Of a DNA stretch of 64,000 nucleotides, positions 24,276 through 33,947 are shown in pieces; within the stretch, counting starts at the first letter, position 1; each line of letters opens with the position of its first letter. The position numbers were made by a program, and so were the translations under genes. A model generated the notes under the pieces. It did not search any database. It was not told the DNA's origin and worked only from the letters and a program-made list of their open reading frames with translations. The stretch comes from Sphingomonas spermidinifaciens (GTDB taxonomy: Bacteria; Pseudomonadota; Alphaproteobacteria; Sphingomonadales; Sphingomonadaceae). The stretch is from contig NZ_NWMW01000001.1 of the NCBI RefSeq assembly GCF_002351485.1, forward strand, positions 1,922,001 through 1,986,000, given 5' to 3'.

Positions 24276-25597
24276 GCAGTCTTCTCCTTGGGATCGCCCC
24301 GCCCCGCGACCATCGTCGCGATGGCGAGGTCGCCGGTGACGTTGAGCATCGTCCGGCACATGTCGAGAAAGCGATCGACGCCGAGGATCAACCCGATCGC
24401 GACCGGCGGCACGCCGACGCTCGCCAGGATGATCGCGACGACCGGCAGCGAGCCCGCCGGTACGCCCGCGGTGCCGATGCCGCCGAGAATGCAAACGAGC
24501 ATGACGCTGCCCTGCTGCGCGAGGCTGAGTTCGACGCCGAAGAACTGAGCGAGGAAGATGACGGCAACGCCCTCGAACATCGCGGTGCCGTTCTGATTGG
24601 CGGTGGCGCCGATCGTCAGCACGAAGCGCGCGATCTTGCGCGGCAGCTTCAGCTCGGTCTCCGCAGCGGACAGGGCAGCGGGCAGCGTCGCGTTGGACGA
24701 GGCGGTGGAGAAAGCCATCAGCATCGGCGACTGGACGCCGCGGAAAAAGCCGACCGGCCCGCGGCCCGCGAACAGCCAGACGCCGATCGGATAGACGACG
24801 ACCATCTGGATCGCGAGCGCGCCGATCACCGTGCCAACAAACGCGCCCAGGCGAACGAGCACGTCGGCACCGAACTCGGCGGTCAGGTTGAACATGAAGC
24901 AGAAGACCGCGATCGGCGCCAGCCGGATGACGAAGCCGATCAGCGTCAGCGTGACCTCGAGCAACCCCTCGACCGCGCCCTTGAGCACAACGACCTTGTC
25001 CTCGGGCGCGACGACCATTCCGATGCCGAAGGCAAGCGCGAACACCATCACCGCGAGGATGTCATCGTCGGCGGCGGCACGCACGACGTTCGAGGGAATG
25101 ATGGCCAGCGCGCTCTCCATGCCCGACGGCGACCCTTGCGACTTGCCGAGGATGGCGCCCGCACCCTCCCGCGCGCTCTCCAGCATCGCCTTGGCCGTCG
25201 CCGGATCGACGCCGTCGCCGGGTCGGATCAGGTTGACCAGTAGGAGGGCGATCACGACCGAGAGCGTCGACAGCACCGCGGTGAAGAGGAGCGTCCGCAA
25301 CCCGACGCGCTTGAGCGAGGCAAGATCGCCCATCTCGGTCACGCCCGTCACCAGCGCCGCGAACAGGAGCGGGATGACGAGCATGAACAGGAGCCGCAGG
25401 AAGATCTGGCCAAGCGGTCCGGTCACGTAGGTCGTCACCGCCTCGACCCACCCTGCGCCCCCGGCCGCCCAGCTTGCGGCGAGGCCGAGGACGAGGCCGG
25501 CGGCCAGCCCCGCCAGCATCTGGAGATGCAGCGGGAAGCGCCCGCCCGCTGCCGTGCCCGCTTCCTTGCCGGCGTCGGGGCGGGCGCCCTCGGTCAA
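24272..25597 (-). CDS. Dicarboxylate/amino acid:cation symporter (DAACS family)
   Basis: Secondary transporter of about 441 aa with the GltPh/DctA fold: hydrophobic segments throughout, HP1 serine-rich motif [15 protein letters not shown]7 motif [14 protein letters not shown] and HP2 [11 protein letters not shown]. It imports C4-dicarboxylates, glutamate or aspartate with H+ or Na+; the substrate is not decided. The start is taken as TTG at 25597, which overlaps the stop of the pyrophosphatase gene (TTGA); the N-terminal extension in the open frame runs inside that gene. Coupled downstream to NIPSNAP. Confidence 0.88.
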   Translation of the reverse strand: MTEGARPDAGKEAGTAAGGRFPLHLQMLAGLAAGLVLGLAASWAAGGAGWVEAVTTYVTGPLGQIFLRLLFMLVIPLLFAALVTGVTEMGDLASLKRVGLRTLLFTAVLSTLSVVIALLLVNLIRPGDGVDPATAKAMLESAREGAGAILGKSQGSPSGMESALAIIPSNVVRAAADDDILAVMVFALAFGIGMVVAPEDKVVVLKGAVEGLLEVTLTLIGFVIRLAPIAVFCFMFNLTAEFGADVLVRLGAFVGTVIGALAIQMVVVYPIGVWLFAGRGPVGFFRGVQSPMLMAFSTASSNATLPAALSAAETELKLPRKIARFVLTIGATANQNGTAMFEGVAVIFLAQFFGVELSLAQQGSVMLVCILGGIGTAGVPAGSLPVVAIILASVGVPPVAIGLILGVDRFLDMCRTMLNVTGDLAIATMVAGRGDPKEKTA

Positions 25598-27762
25598 CCC
25601 ATGCCCGCCAGCGCCGCGAGCAGCAGCAGCGCGACGATATTGGTGATCTTGATCATCGGGTTGACCGCGGGACCGGCGGTGTCCTTGTACGGATCGCCCA
25701 CGGTGTCGCCGGTGACGGCGGCCTTGTGCGCCTCCGACCCCTTGCCACCATAATTGCCGTCCTCGATATACTTCTTGGCATTGTCCCACGCGCCGCCGCC
25801 CGACGTCATCGAGATGGCAACGAAAAGCCCCGAGACGATGACCCCCAGGAGCATCGCACCGAGCGCGGCGAAGCCCTGTGCCTGCCCCGCCACCGCGGTC
25901 ACGATGAAGTAGATCGCGACCGGCGCGAGCACGGGGAGGAGCGAGGGGACGATCATCTCACGGATCGCCGCGCGCGTGACGATATCGACGGTGCGGGCAT
26001 AGTTCGGCCGGCTGGTGCCCGCCATGATGCCGGGGTTCGATCGGAACTGATCGCGCACATCCTCCACCACCGATCCCGCCGCACGGCCGACCGCGGTCAT
26101 GCCGAACGCGCCGAAGAGGTACGGGAGCAGCGCGCCGAGCAGCAGGCCGACGATGACATAGGGGTTGGACAGGCTGAAATCGACGGACAGCTCGGGAAAG
26201 AATGCCTTGAGGTCGGTGGTGTACGCGCCGAACAGCACCAGCGCCGCGAGCGCCGCCGAGCCGATCGCATAACCCTTGGTCACCGCCTTGGTCGTGTTGC
26301 CGACAGCATCCAATGCATCGGTGCGCCCGCGCACGTCGTCGGGCAGCCCCGCCATTTCTGCAATCCCGCCGGCATTGTCGGTGACCGGACCATAGGCATC
26401 GAGCGCGACGACCATGCCCGCCAGCGCCAGCAGCGCGGTCGCGGCGAAGGCGACGCCGATGATCCCGGCGAGCTGATACGCCGCCACCACCGCGACGACG
26501 ATGACAAGCGTGGGCAGCGCGGTCGATTCGAGGCTGATCGCGAGACCCTGGATGACGTTGGTGCCGTGGCCGGTGACGCTCGCCTTGGCGATCGACTTTA
26601 CCGGGCGATAGTTGGTGCCGGTGTAATATTCGGTAATCCAGACGAGCAGCCCGGTAACGGCCAACCCGATCATCATGCACCAGAACAGGTCCCAGCCGTT
26701 GAAGCTGGTCGCCGCGTCGGGCAGCGGCCCGCCCTCGGTCGTGAGCGCGTCGGTGCCCGCCTCGAGGAAACCGGCGCCGCCGATGGGCGCCGACAGGTCG
26801 CCGAGCGTCATCTGCATCGCCAGCCAGATCGCCGGGACGGCGAGGATCGCGGTGGTCCAGAACCCCTTGTAGAGCGCGCCCATGATCGATCCGCCCTTGC
26901 CCAGCCGGACCATGTAGGTCCCGAGGATCGAGGTGACGATGCAGACGCCCCCGACGATCAGCGGCAACGCCATGAGCTGGAGCAGGTTCTCCGCCGCGGG
27001 CAGCAACAGCGCGATCGAGACCATCGTCAGGCCGAGGGTCACGACATAGGTTTCGAACAGATCGGCGGCCATGCCGGCGCAGTCGCCCACATTGTCGCCC
27101 ACGTTGTCGGCGATGACGGCGGGGTTGCGGGGATCGTCCTCGGGAATGCCCGCCTCGACCTTGCCGACGAGGTCGGCGCCGACATCGGCCGCCTTGGTGA
27201 AGATGCCGCCGCCCAGCCGCGCGAAGATCGAGATCAGCGACGCGCCGAACGCCAGCGCGGTCAGCGCCTCGACGATGTGGCGACGGTCGGCCTCGACGGC
27301 CAGGTCCATGCCGCCCGGCCCGATCAGGTAAGCGAAGATGCCCGCGATCGCGAGCAAGCCGAGGCCCGCGACAAGCATGCCGGTGACCGCGCCCGACCGG
27401 AACGCCATGGTGAGCCCGCCCTGGAGCGAGGTGCGCGCCGCTTCCGCCGTGCGGACGTTGGCGCGGACCGAGATCAGCATGCCGACATAGCCGGCGATGC
27501 CCGACAGCACCGCGCCGATCGCGAAACCGATGGTGGAGAGGAGGCCGAGCGTCGGCGCGAGGATGACGGCGACAATCACGCCGACGATGGCGATGGTGCG
27601 GTACTGGCGGCCGAGATAGGCCTTGGCGCCCTCCTGGATCGCGCCAGCAATGTCCTGCATCCGGGCGTCGCCGGCGGGCGCGCGCAGCACCTGCGCGGCG
27701 GTGACGATGCCATACAGGACCGCGAGCACGCCGCATCCGATGGCGATCAGAACAATGTCCAT
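25594..27762 (-). CDS. hppA: Proton-translocating membrane pyrophosphatase, K+-independent type
   Basis: Integral membrane pump of 722 aa that hydrolyses pyrophosphate and moves H+. About 16 hydrophobic segments. Substrate/Mg sites [20 protein letters not shown] and [20 protein letters not shown] are intact, and a C-terminal acidic cluster ([20 protein letters not shown]) is present. The sequence [12 protein letters not shown] has Lys where K+-dependent enzymes have Ala, which marks the K+-independent class. First gene of a three-gene overlapping unit with the symporter and NIPSNAP. Confidence 0.95.
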   Translation of the reverse strand: MDIVLIAIGCGVLAVLYGIVTAAQVLRAPAGDARMQDIAGAIQEGAKAYLGRQYRTIAIVGVIVAVILAPTLGLLSTIGFAIGAVLSGIAGYVGMLISVRANVRTAEAARTSLQGGLTMAFRSGAVTGMLVAGLGLLAIAGIFAYLIGPGGMDLAVEADRRHIVEALTALAFGASLISIFARLGGGIFTKAADVGADLVGKVEAGIPEDDPRNPAVIADNVGDNVGDCAGMAADLFETYVVTLGLTMVSIALLLPAAENLLQLMALPLIVGGVCIVTSILGTYMVRLGKGGSIMGALYKGFWTTAILAVPAIWLAMQMTLGDLSAPIGGAGFLEAGTDALTTEGGPLPDAATSFNGWDLFWCMMIGLAVTGLLVWITEYYTGTNYRPVKSIAKASVTGHGTNVIQGLAISLESTALPTLVIVVAVVAAYQLAGIIGVAFAATALLALAGMVVALDAYGPVTDNAGGIAEMAGLPDDVRGRTDALDAVGNTTKAVTKGYAIGSAALAALVLFGAYTTDLKAFFPELSVDFSLSNPYVIVGLLLGALLPYLFGAFGMTAVGRAAGSVVEDVRDQFRSNPGIMAGTSRPNYARTVDIVTRAAIREMIVPSLLPVLAPVAIYFIVTAVAGQAQGFAALGAMLLGVIVSGLFVAISMTSGGGAWDNAKKYIEDGNYGGKGSEAHKAAVTGDTVGDPYKDTAGPAVNPMIKITNIVALLLLAALAGMG

Positions 27763-27878
27763 GTCGCTGACTTCCCCTCATCCTAATGGGGCGCCCGCGC
27801 CGATACGATGCCGCCGCGGGTCACCGGGCGGGTAGGGGTAGTGAGCGATCCGGCCCCGCGCAAGCGGCGCTTTCGCGC

Positions 27879-28778
27879 TCAGTCGCGCCCGTGTTCCCAG
27901 CCAAGCGAGGCGGGCAGCGGCACAGATTCACCTGCATCAATCAGGCGAAGGCCGAACCCCGTCTCGGTCCAGCCGACGCGCTTGGCCTCGACCGGCGGCG
28001 TTACGCTTCGCGGCAGTGAAAAGAGAAGCGCATAATCGTCGCCCGCGGTCGCCGCCTCAAGTCGCGCGGCGCGACTTGAGCCGGTGCGCTCGCGCGCGGC
28101 GTCGGAGCGCGGGATGCACGACAGGTCGATCACCGCGCCAAGCTCGCTTGCCGCCGCCATGCGCGCGGCGTCGATGAGGAGGCCGTCGGAGACATCGGTC
28201 ATCGCGCTGACGATCTGGCCGAGCGCCATTCCCGCCTCGATCAACGGCACCGGCCGGCGATAGGCGCGGAGCAGTGCCTCCGGCCCCTCGCCGCTGCGCG
28301 CTACCTCGAGCCCCAGCCGCGCATCGCCGATCGTGCCCGCGACCCACAGCGCCTGCCCCGGCAGCGCACCGCTCCTCAGCGGTACCTTCCCGCCCGCGCG
28401 GCCGATCGCGGTCAGCGAGAGCGTGCGCGCCCCCTGCCCCCGGACGGTGTCGCCGCCGAGCAGCGGACAGGCGAACTCGGCACAGGCCGCACCGAGTCCC
28501 TTCAGGAAAGCTCGGTCCCAGGCGTCGTCACCGAGCGGATAGCCGAGCAGCACGCCGACCGGCTCCGCCCCCTTGGCGGCGAGGTCAGACAGGTTCACCG
28601 CCATCAGCTTCCACGCCACGTCCTCTGGCGGGTCGTCCGAGAGATAGTGGACACCCTCGACCAGCAGGTCCTTGGTCAGCACGAACTCGGACAGGCGCGC
28701 GGTGTCGTCGGTCAGGTTCATCGCACCAGGGTGCAGCGGCAGACCGCGAAGTGCGGACAAGAAATCGGCTTCATTCAC
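27879..28778 (-). CDS. thiL: Thiamine-monophosphate kinase
   Basis: Phosphorylates thiamine phosphate to thiamine diphosphate, the active cofactor. It has 299 aa. The AIR-synthase-like ATP/Mg motifs are seen: LTDDTARL, TKDLLVEGVHY, MAVNLSDLAAKGAEPVGVLL, GGDTVRG and AMTDVSDGLLIDAARMA. Single gene here, divergent from a small secreted protein; no TPP riboswitch seen upstream. nusB, which often accompanies thiL, is 1.4 kb away. Confidence 0.94.
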   Translation of the reverse strand: MNEADFLSALRGLPLHPGAMNLTDDTARLSEFVLTKDLLVEGVHYLSDDPPEDVAWKLMAVNLSDLAAKGAEPVGVLLGYPLGDDAWDRAFLKGLGAACAEFACPLLGGDTVRGQGARTLSLTAIGRAGGKVPLRSGALPGQALWVAGTIGDARLGLEVARSGEGPEALLRAYRRPVPLIEAGMALGQIVSAMTDVSDGLLIDAARMAAASELGAVIDLSCIPRSDAARERTGSSRAARLEAATAGDDYALLFSLPRSVTPPVEAKRVGWTETGFGLRLIDAGESVPLPASLGWEHGRD

Positions 28779-28887
28779 GCGACCCGGCTAGCGCGCTTTG
28801 CGGCGCTTGTCTTGCCCATGCGACTTGGCCCGGCCGCGCGAGCAAGATAAGTCCGCTTCCATATTCAACGTGCAAAGGGGGTGTACG

Positions 28888-29253
28888 ATGCGAAAGCTGC
28901 TGTCGATCGGGGCGTTGTTGCTGGCGGTATCGGGTACGATGCCGGCGGCGGCGCAGGATCGCGGGTTCGAGGACGAGGTGCTGCGACGTCTTGATCGCAT
29001 GGAACGACGCATCGACGCGCTTGAGCGCGAACTCGATCGCGAGCGCGGTTACGACCGGCCGCGCGGCGGCTATTCACAGCGGCCGGCGGCGCGCGAGGAG
29101 ACGGTTGCGGCGGTCAGCCTGCTTTGTGGTGCCGATTGCGGAATGGCGGCGGCCAATTACTGCCGACGCGCGGGCTTCCAGCGCGGCGTCGCGGTGACGA
29201 TCGAGAAGCGCATGAACCTCGACCACGTCACCCGCGCGCGCTGTTTCGACTGA
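28888..29253 (+). CDS. Small secreted protein with coiled coil and four cysteines
   Basis: 121 aa. Signal peptide MRKLLSIGALLLAVSGTMPA (cleavage after AAAQ likely), then a charged heptad-like segment DEVLRRLDRMERRIDALERE (about residues 33-52), an Arg/Tyr-rich stretch, and a C-terminal domain with four Cys (LLCGADCGMAAANYC ... RARCFD) suited to two disulfides. The ATG at 28888 has the RBS AAAGGGGG; upstream starts in the same frame lack one. No family recognised. Confidence 0.7.
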   Translation: MRKLLSIGALLLAVSGTMPAAAQDRGFEDEVLRRLDRMERRIDALERELDRERGYDRPRGGYSQRPAAREETVAAVSLLCGADCGMAAANYCRRAGFQRGVAVTIEKRMNLDHVTRARCFD

Positions 29254-29256
29254 TCG

Positions 29257-29291
29257 GTCGCGCCGCCGTCCGATCGGGACGGCGGCGCGAC
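29257..29291. terminator. Strong bidirectional stem-loop between convergent genes
   Basis: Perfect 15-bp stem, GTCGCGCCGCCGTCC paired with its complement, 5-nt loop, starting 3 nt after the stop of the upstream gene and ending 7 nt before the stop of the convergent one. No U tract, but its stability and placement suggest shared transcript ends. Confidence 0.7.
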
Positions 29292-29298
29292 TCAAAGG

Positions 29299-29694
29299 TC
29301 AGCGGCAGCGGACGCCGCCGCGGTCGATTTCGCGGCCGAGCAGCGCGCCGCCGCCCGCGCCAAGCAACGTACCGAGCGTGCCGCCACCGACGAGGTTGCC
29401 AAGCACGCCGCCGCCGACCGCACCGACGACGAGGCCGGTGGTGCCATCGTTACGGCGGCAATAGGCGCGGCCATCGCGGCCGCGATAGATGCGGTCGTCA
29501 CGGCTAAGGCGCCGCTCGCGATAACGGCCCTCGCGATAGCTGCGGCTGGGTTCCCAGTCGCGGCGGTCGCCACGCCAGCGATAATCGTCGCGGTCGCGTC
29601 GCTGCATTTCGGGCGCTGCGCTCGGCATTGCCGCGACGGGCATCGCGGTGAGCGGCAGCGCGGCGATAAGGGCGAGGGGCAGGAAACGCTTCAT
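29299..29694 (-). CDS. Secreted glycine-zipper protein
   Basis: 131 aa. Signal peptide MKRFLPLALIAALPLTAMPV (cleavage near AAA), a strongly basic Arg/Tyr/Asp-rich middle (about 30-75), then a glycine-zipper segment GLVVGAVGGGVLGNLVGGGT and LGTLLGAGGGALLGREID (about 87-124), like the 17-kDa surface-antigen/Gly-zipper 2TM group, and a short tail with one Cys. Likely envelope-associated; role unknown. Single gene. Confidence 0.8.
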   Translation of the reverse strand: MKRFLPLALIAALPLTAMPVAAMPSAAPEMQRRDRDDYRWRGDRRDWEPSRSYREGRYRERRLSRDDRIYRGRDGRAYCRRNDGTTGLVVGAVGGGVLGNLVGGGTLGTLLGAGGGALLGREIDRGGVRCR

Positions 29695-29744
29695 CGGGAC
29701 ACTCCTTTAGGACTGCCCTACAACCCGCCGGTCTTGGTTCGGGT

Positions 29745-30221
29745 TCAGCCCGCAGCGGGGGCGCCGCGCACTTCCCGGGCGACCGCGTCGAGCAGGCCGT
29801 TGACGAATCCCTTCTCGCGCCGGTCGTAAAAGGCGTCGGTGACGTCGAGATACTCGCTGATCACCGCGCCCACGGGCACGTCGGGACGTGCGATCAGCTC
29901 ATAGGTGCCGCAGCGCAGGATCTGGCGCATCGGCTTATCGAGCCGATCGAGCGACCAGCCAGTGGCGAGCTTGCCAGCGACCGCGGCGTCGATTTCCGCA
30001 AGCCGCGCCATCGTGCCCTGGACGAGATCGTCGAAGAAATGGACGTCCGCGTCGTGATACTCGGCATCCTCGATGGTGGCGCCCAGGCGGTGCTGGTGGA
30101 ATTCGTGCAGCAGCGCGGGAATCGCCGTCCCCTCCATCTCGTGCTGGTACAGCGCCTGAATGGCGGCAAGCCGCGCGGCGGCGCGGGCCTGGGTGCGGGA
30201 GCGGGACTTGGGACTGGGCAT
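29745..30221 (-). CDS. nusB: Transcription antitermination factor NusB
   Basis: All-helical RNA-binding factor of 158 aa that acts with NusE at boxA during rRNA transcription. Opens MPSPKSRSRTQARAAARLAA with the basic helix, QALYQHEMEG, RLDKPMRQILRCGTYELI, and ends EKGFVNGLLDAVAREVR, all conserved family blocks. ATG at 30221; the open frame runs further upstream through hisD in antisense-like composition. Follows hisD by 23 nt and is probably cotranscribed with hisG-hisD. Confidence 0.94.
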   Translation of the reverse strand: MPSPKSRSRTQARAAARLAAIQALYQHEMEGTAIPALLHEFHQHRLGATIEDAEYHDADVHFFDDLVQGTMARLAEIDAAVAGKLATGWSLDRLDKPMRQILRCGTYELIARPDVPVGAVISEYLDVTDAFYDRREKGFVNGLLDAVAREVRGAPAAG

Positions 30222-30244
30222 TCGGGTTCCGGAACTTGGGGAAA

Positions 30245-31531
30245 TCAGGGCAGGCGAAGCGCGACCGAGCGAGCGTGCGCGGGCAGCCCCTCCGCCTCGG
30301 CCAGACGCACTGCAGCGGGGCCGATCGCGGCGAGGCCTTCCTGGCTGAGAGACAGGAAGCTCGTACGCTTCATGAAGTCGATCACCGACAGCCCGCTTGC
30401 GAAACGCGCGCGGCGGCCGGTCGGCAGGACGTGATTCGGTCCGGCGACATAGTCGCCCACCGCCTCGGGCGTATGGCGGCCGAGAAAGACCGACCCAGCG
30501 TGGCGGACGAGGTCGAACAGCGGCGCCGGATCGGCGACGGCAAGCTCGAGATGCTCGGGCGCGAGGCGATTGACGAGCGGCATCGCCTCGGCAAGCGAGG
30601 GGACGAGGACGATTGCGCCGTTGGCGTCCCATGCCGCGCGCGCCACTTTAGCGGTCGAGAGCGTGCCGATCTGGCGATCCACCGCATCGGCGACCGCATC
30701 GGCGAAGCCCGCATCGTCGGTGAACAGGATCGACTGGCTGGTGGGATCGTGCTCCGACTGGCTCAGGAGGTCCGCGGCGGTCCATTCGGGATCGTTGGCG
30801 CCGTCGGCGACGACGACGATCTCGCTCGGCCCCGCAACCATGTCGATGCCGACGACGCCGAAGAGCTGGCGCTTGGCCTCCGCGACCCAGGCATTGCCGG
30901 GGCCGCAGATCACGTCGACAGCCTTGATACGGTCGGTGCCGTAAGCGAGCGCAGCAACCGCCTGCGCGCCGCCGACGCGCCACACCTCGTCCGCGCCGAC
31001 CAGCGCCGCCGCGGCAAGGACGAGCGGGTTGACCTCCCCGTTCGGAGTTGGCGTGACGATCACCAACCGCTCGACGCCGGCAACGCGCGCGGGGATCGCG
31101 TTCATCAGCACCGAACTGGGATAGGCGGCACGCCCGCCGGGCACGTATAGCCCCGCCGCATCCACCCCGCGCCAGCGTGCGCCGGTAACGATGCCGTTCG
31201 CCTCCGCATACTCGGCGTCGGCGGGCCGTTGTTTCTCGTGATAGGCGGCAATGCGGTCGCGCGCCAGCTTCAGCGCCACGCGCAGGTCGGAGTCGAGGGT
31301 CGCGAGGGCCGCGTCGCAATCGGCGCGCTCGATTCGCCAGCCGCTCTCGTTGAGGTCGTGGCCGTCGAACTTCTTGGTGAAGGCGTGGATCGCGGCATCG
31401 CCCTCCCGTCGCACGCTGCCGATGATCGCGGCGACGTCGCGCGAAACGTCGGCATCGGCCTCGCGCCGGTCATTGACCAGCGCATCGAACGCGGCGGCGA
31501 AGCCGGGGGCGGCGGTGTCGAGGCGGATCAT
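30245..31531 (-). CDS. hisD: Histidinol dehydrogenase
   Basis: Zn-dependent enzyme oxidising histidinol to histidine in two NAD+ steps. It has 428 aa, full length. Seen: [72 protein letters not shown] and the C-terminal [20 protein letters not shown]. The start overlaps the hisG stop (ATGA), so hisG-hisD are translationally coupled, followed by nusB. Confidence 0.96.
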   Translation of the reverse strand: MIRLDTAAPGFAAAFDALVNDRREADADVSRDVAAIIGSVRREGDAAIHAFTKKFDGHDLNESGWRIERADCDAALATLDSDLRVALKLARDRIAAYHEKQRPADAEYAEANGIVTGARWRGVDAAGLYVPGGRAAYPSSVLMNAIPARVAGVERLVIVTPTPNGEVNPLVLAAAALVGADEVWRVGGAQAVAALAYGTDRIKAVDVICGPGNAWVAEAKRQLFGVVGIDMVAGPSEIVVVADGANDPEWTAADLLSQSEHDPTSQSILFTDDAGFADAVADAVDRQIGTLSTAKVARAAWDANGAIVLVPSLAEAMPLVNRLAPEHLELAVADPAPLFDLVRHAGSVFLGRHTPEAVGDYVAGPNHVLPTGRRARFASGLSVIDFMKRTSFLSLSQEGLAAIGPAAVRLAEAEGLPAHARSVALRLP

Positions 31532-32190
31532 GCGGCGGCCTTTCCGGCGACGGCCGCGCGGAAGGCGTCGACCAGCCCGACCACCTCACCGCGCGTCTTG
31601 AACGCGGCGCGGTTGACGACCAGCCGCGATGAAACCTCGGCGATCGGCTCGACCTCCACCAGCCCGTTCTCCTTGAGCGTCCGGCCCGAGCTGACCAGAT
31701 CGACGATGCGCGGCGCGAGGCCGAGGATGGGCGCGAGCTCCATTGCGCCGTTCAGCTTCACGCACTCGGCCTGCACGCCGCGCGCCTCGAAATGGCGGCG
31801 GGTGATGCCGGGATACTTGGTGGCTATGCGGACGTGGCTCCAGCCGCGCGGGTCGTCCTTGGCGGCCATGTCGGCGGGCTCGGCGACCGAGATGCGGCAA
31901 TGGCCGATGCCGAGATCGACGGGGGCGTAGAGCTCGGCATAGGCGAACTCCATCAGCACGTCGGAGCCGACGATGCCGAGCTGCGCCGCGCCGTGCGCGA
32001 CGAAGGTAGCGACATCGAACGCGCGGACGCGGATCAGGTCGATGTCGGCCCGGTTGGTGGCGAAGCGCAGCGCCCGGCTGTCCTCGTCCGAAAAGGCCGG
32101 CTCGGGTACGATTCCCGCCGCGGCGAGCAGCGGCAGCGCCTCGGACAGGATACGGCCTTTCGGCACGGCGATGACGAGTGGGCTTTTCAT
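31528..32190 (-). CDS. hisG: ATP phosphoribosyltransferase, short form
   Basis: First step of histidine synthesis (ATP + PRPP). It has 220 aa: the short form lacking the C-terminal regulatory domain, which therefore needs HisZ (found at 39675-40769). Opening [20 protein letters not shown], then [45 protein letters not shown] and the PRPP loop region [17 protein letters not shown] at 32190; the frame upstream lacks conservation. First gene of hisG-hisD-nusB. Confidence 0.95.
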   Translation of the reverse strand: MKSPLVIAVPKGRILSEALPLLAAAGIVPEPAFSDEDSRALRFATNRADIDLIRVRAFDVATFVAHGAAQLGIVGSDVLMEFAYAELYAPVDLGIGHCRISVAEPADMAAKDDPRGWSHVRIATKYPGITRRHFEARGVQAECVKLNGAMELAPILGLAPRIVDLVSSGRTLKENGLVEVEPIAEVSSRLVVNRAAFKTRGEVVGLVDAFRAAVAGKAAA

Positions 32191-32270
32191 GGGACGGCGC
32201 GCTTTACTTGGGGGGCCGCGCGGGTGCAACAAGGCGCGGTTGATACGGCCCTAAGTCCTCCGGAGCCCCG

Positions 32271-33947
32271 ATGATCTTTCGCAGTCTGCTGCTTGCCTCG
32301 CTTTCGCTCGCCACCGTCGCCGCCGCGCAGGAGGCGCCCGCCCCTGCCCCCAACCCCGCTGAGGTGAATGCCCGCGTCAACGCCGCGCTGCCCGAGGCCG
32401 AGGCGGCGATGAAGGCGCACGTCATGTTCCTGGCGAGCGACGCGATGCAGGGGCGCGAGGCGGGAACCGACAGCTACAACGTCGCCGCGCAGTACGTCGC
32501 CGCGCAATATTACGCCGCGGGGCTGCGACCCGCGGGCGACAGTGGCAGCTACCTCCAGACCGTGCCGCTGGTCAGCTACAAGCCGGCCGACAAGGGCAGC
32601 TTCGGCTGGGCGCCCAGGGGCGGCAGCGCGACCGCGTTGACCTTCGGCGAGGAGTATCTGCCCGGCGCCGACCCGATGCGCGCCGAGACGACGGTGGACG
32701 CGCCGGTCGTGTTCGTCGGCTACGGCATCGACGCGCCCGCCTTCAAGCGCAACGACTATGCCGGCGTCGACGTCCACGGCAAGGTCGTCGCCTTCTTCTC
32801 GGGGGCGCCCGCGGGGCTGCCGGGCGAGGAGCGCGCGCATTTCGGCAATGCCGCGAACAAGGCGGTGACCGCGCAGGCCAAGGGCGCGGTCGGCGTCATC
32901 GTGCTCGAGTCGCCGTCGAGCGCGCGTGTCCGCCCCTTCTCGCGCCTGGCCGAGACCTGGGACAGCGCGCGCATGACCTGGGCCGAGAAGGACGGCACCG
33001 GCTTCTTCGCCGCGCCGAAGGCGCCGGCGCTCGGCACGCTGAGCATGAAGGGCGCGGAGAAGCTGTTCGCGGGCGCGAAGACCCCATGGGCCAGCGTCGT
33101 TGCAACCGCCGAGAACCCCAATGCCAAGTTCCGCGCGACCGAGCTGCCCGGCCGCCTGTCGGTCCGGCTCAAGACCGAGACGAAGCCCGTCACGAGCTAT
33201 AACGTCGCCGGCCTGCTGCCCGGCAGCGATCCCAAGCTCAAGGACGAAGTGGTCGTCCTCACCGCCCATCTCGACCATGTCGGCGTCGGCAAGGCCAAGA
33301 ACGGCGACACGATCTACAACGGCGCGATGGACAATGCGGTCGGCATCGCCTCGCTGATCGAGGAGGCCAAGCGGTTCAAGGCGGCGGGCGCTGCGCCCAA
33401 GCGTTCGGTGCTGTTCCTTGCGGTCACGGCGGAGGAAAAGGGCCTGGTCGGCGCGGATTACTTCGCCCACTATCCGACGCTGCCCAAGGCGAACCTCGTC
33501 GCCGACGTCAATCTCGACATGCCAATCATCACTTACAAGTTCGAGGATATCGTCGCCTTCGGCGCGGACCGCACGACGCTGGGCCAGTACGTCAAGAACG
33601 CCGCCGGCAAGCTCAATCTCGAAATCTCGCCCGACCCGATGCCCGATCAGGGCTTCTTCGTGCGCTCCGACCATTATCGCTTCGTCCAGCAGGGCATTCC
33701 GAGCGTGTTCGTTTGGCCGGGCACCAAGGGGCCGGGCAAGGCGGCGTTCGACGCGTTCCTGTCGACGCACTATCACCAGCCGAGCGACGAGGTCGGCCAG
33801 ACGCCGCCGATCGACTGGTCGTCGGGGGTGCGCTTCATCGAAGCGAACTACATGATCGCGCGTGAGATCGCCGACGCGCCCGAGCGGCCGCGCTGGAACA
33901 AGGGCGACTTCTTCGGCACGCTCTACAATGGGTTAGGCGCAAAGTGA
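32271..33947 (+). CDS. Secreted M28 family metallopeptidase with PA domain (copy 1)
   Basis: 558 aa. Signal peptide MIFRSLLLASLSLATVAAAQ. A protease-associated insert (about residues 140-300) is followed by the M28 di-zinc core: TAHLDHVGVGKAKNGDTIYN, GAMDNAVGIASLIEEA, VTAEEKGLVGADYFA, ADVNLDMPI and a final His in FVRSDHYRF. It resembles aminopeptidases that trim N-terminal residues in the periplasm. C-terminus WNKGDFFGTLYNG. Its stop overlaps the start of a paralogue (GTGA), a tandem duplication. Confidence 0.92.
   Translation: MIFRSLLLASLSLATVAAAQEAPAPAPNPAEVNARVNAALPEAEAAMKAHVMFLASDAMQGREAGTDSYNVAAQYVAAQYYAAGLRPAGDSGSYLQTVPLVSYKPADKGSFGWAPRGGSATALTFGEEYLPGADPMRAETTVDAPVVFVGYGIDAPAFKRNDYAGVDVHGKVVAFFSGAPAGLPGEERAHFGNAANKAVTAQAKGAVGVIVLESPSSARVRPFSRLAETWDSARMTWAEKDGTGFFAAPKAPALGTLSMKGAEKLFAGAKTPWASVVATAENPNAKFRATELPGRLSVRLKTETKPVTSYNVAGLLPGSDPKLKDEVVVLTAHLDHVGVGKAKNGDTIYNGAMDNAVGIASLIEEAKRFKAAGAAPKRSVLFLAVTAEEKGLVGADYFAHYPTLPKANLVADVNLDMPIITYKFEDIVAFGADRTTLGQYVKNAAGKLNLEISPDPMPDQGFFVRSDHYRFVQQGIPSVFVWPGTKGPGKAAFDAFLSTHYHQPSDEVGQTPPIDWSSGVRFIEANYMIAREIADAPERPRWNKGDFFGTLYNGLGAK

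Noticed and set aside
25474..27786. Very long plus-strand open frame (770 codons) opposite hppA
   Set aside because: Its composition (His/Arg/Asp-rich, no domain) is typical of the antisense of a high-GC gene, while the minus strand encodes a perfect pyrophosphatase.
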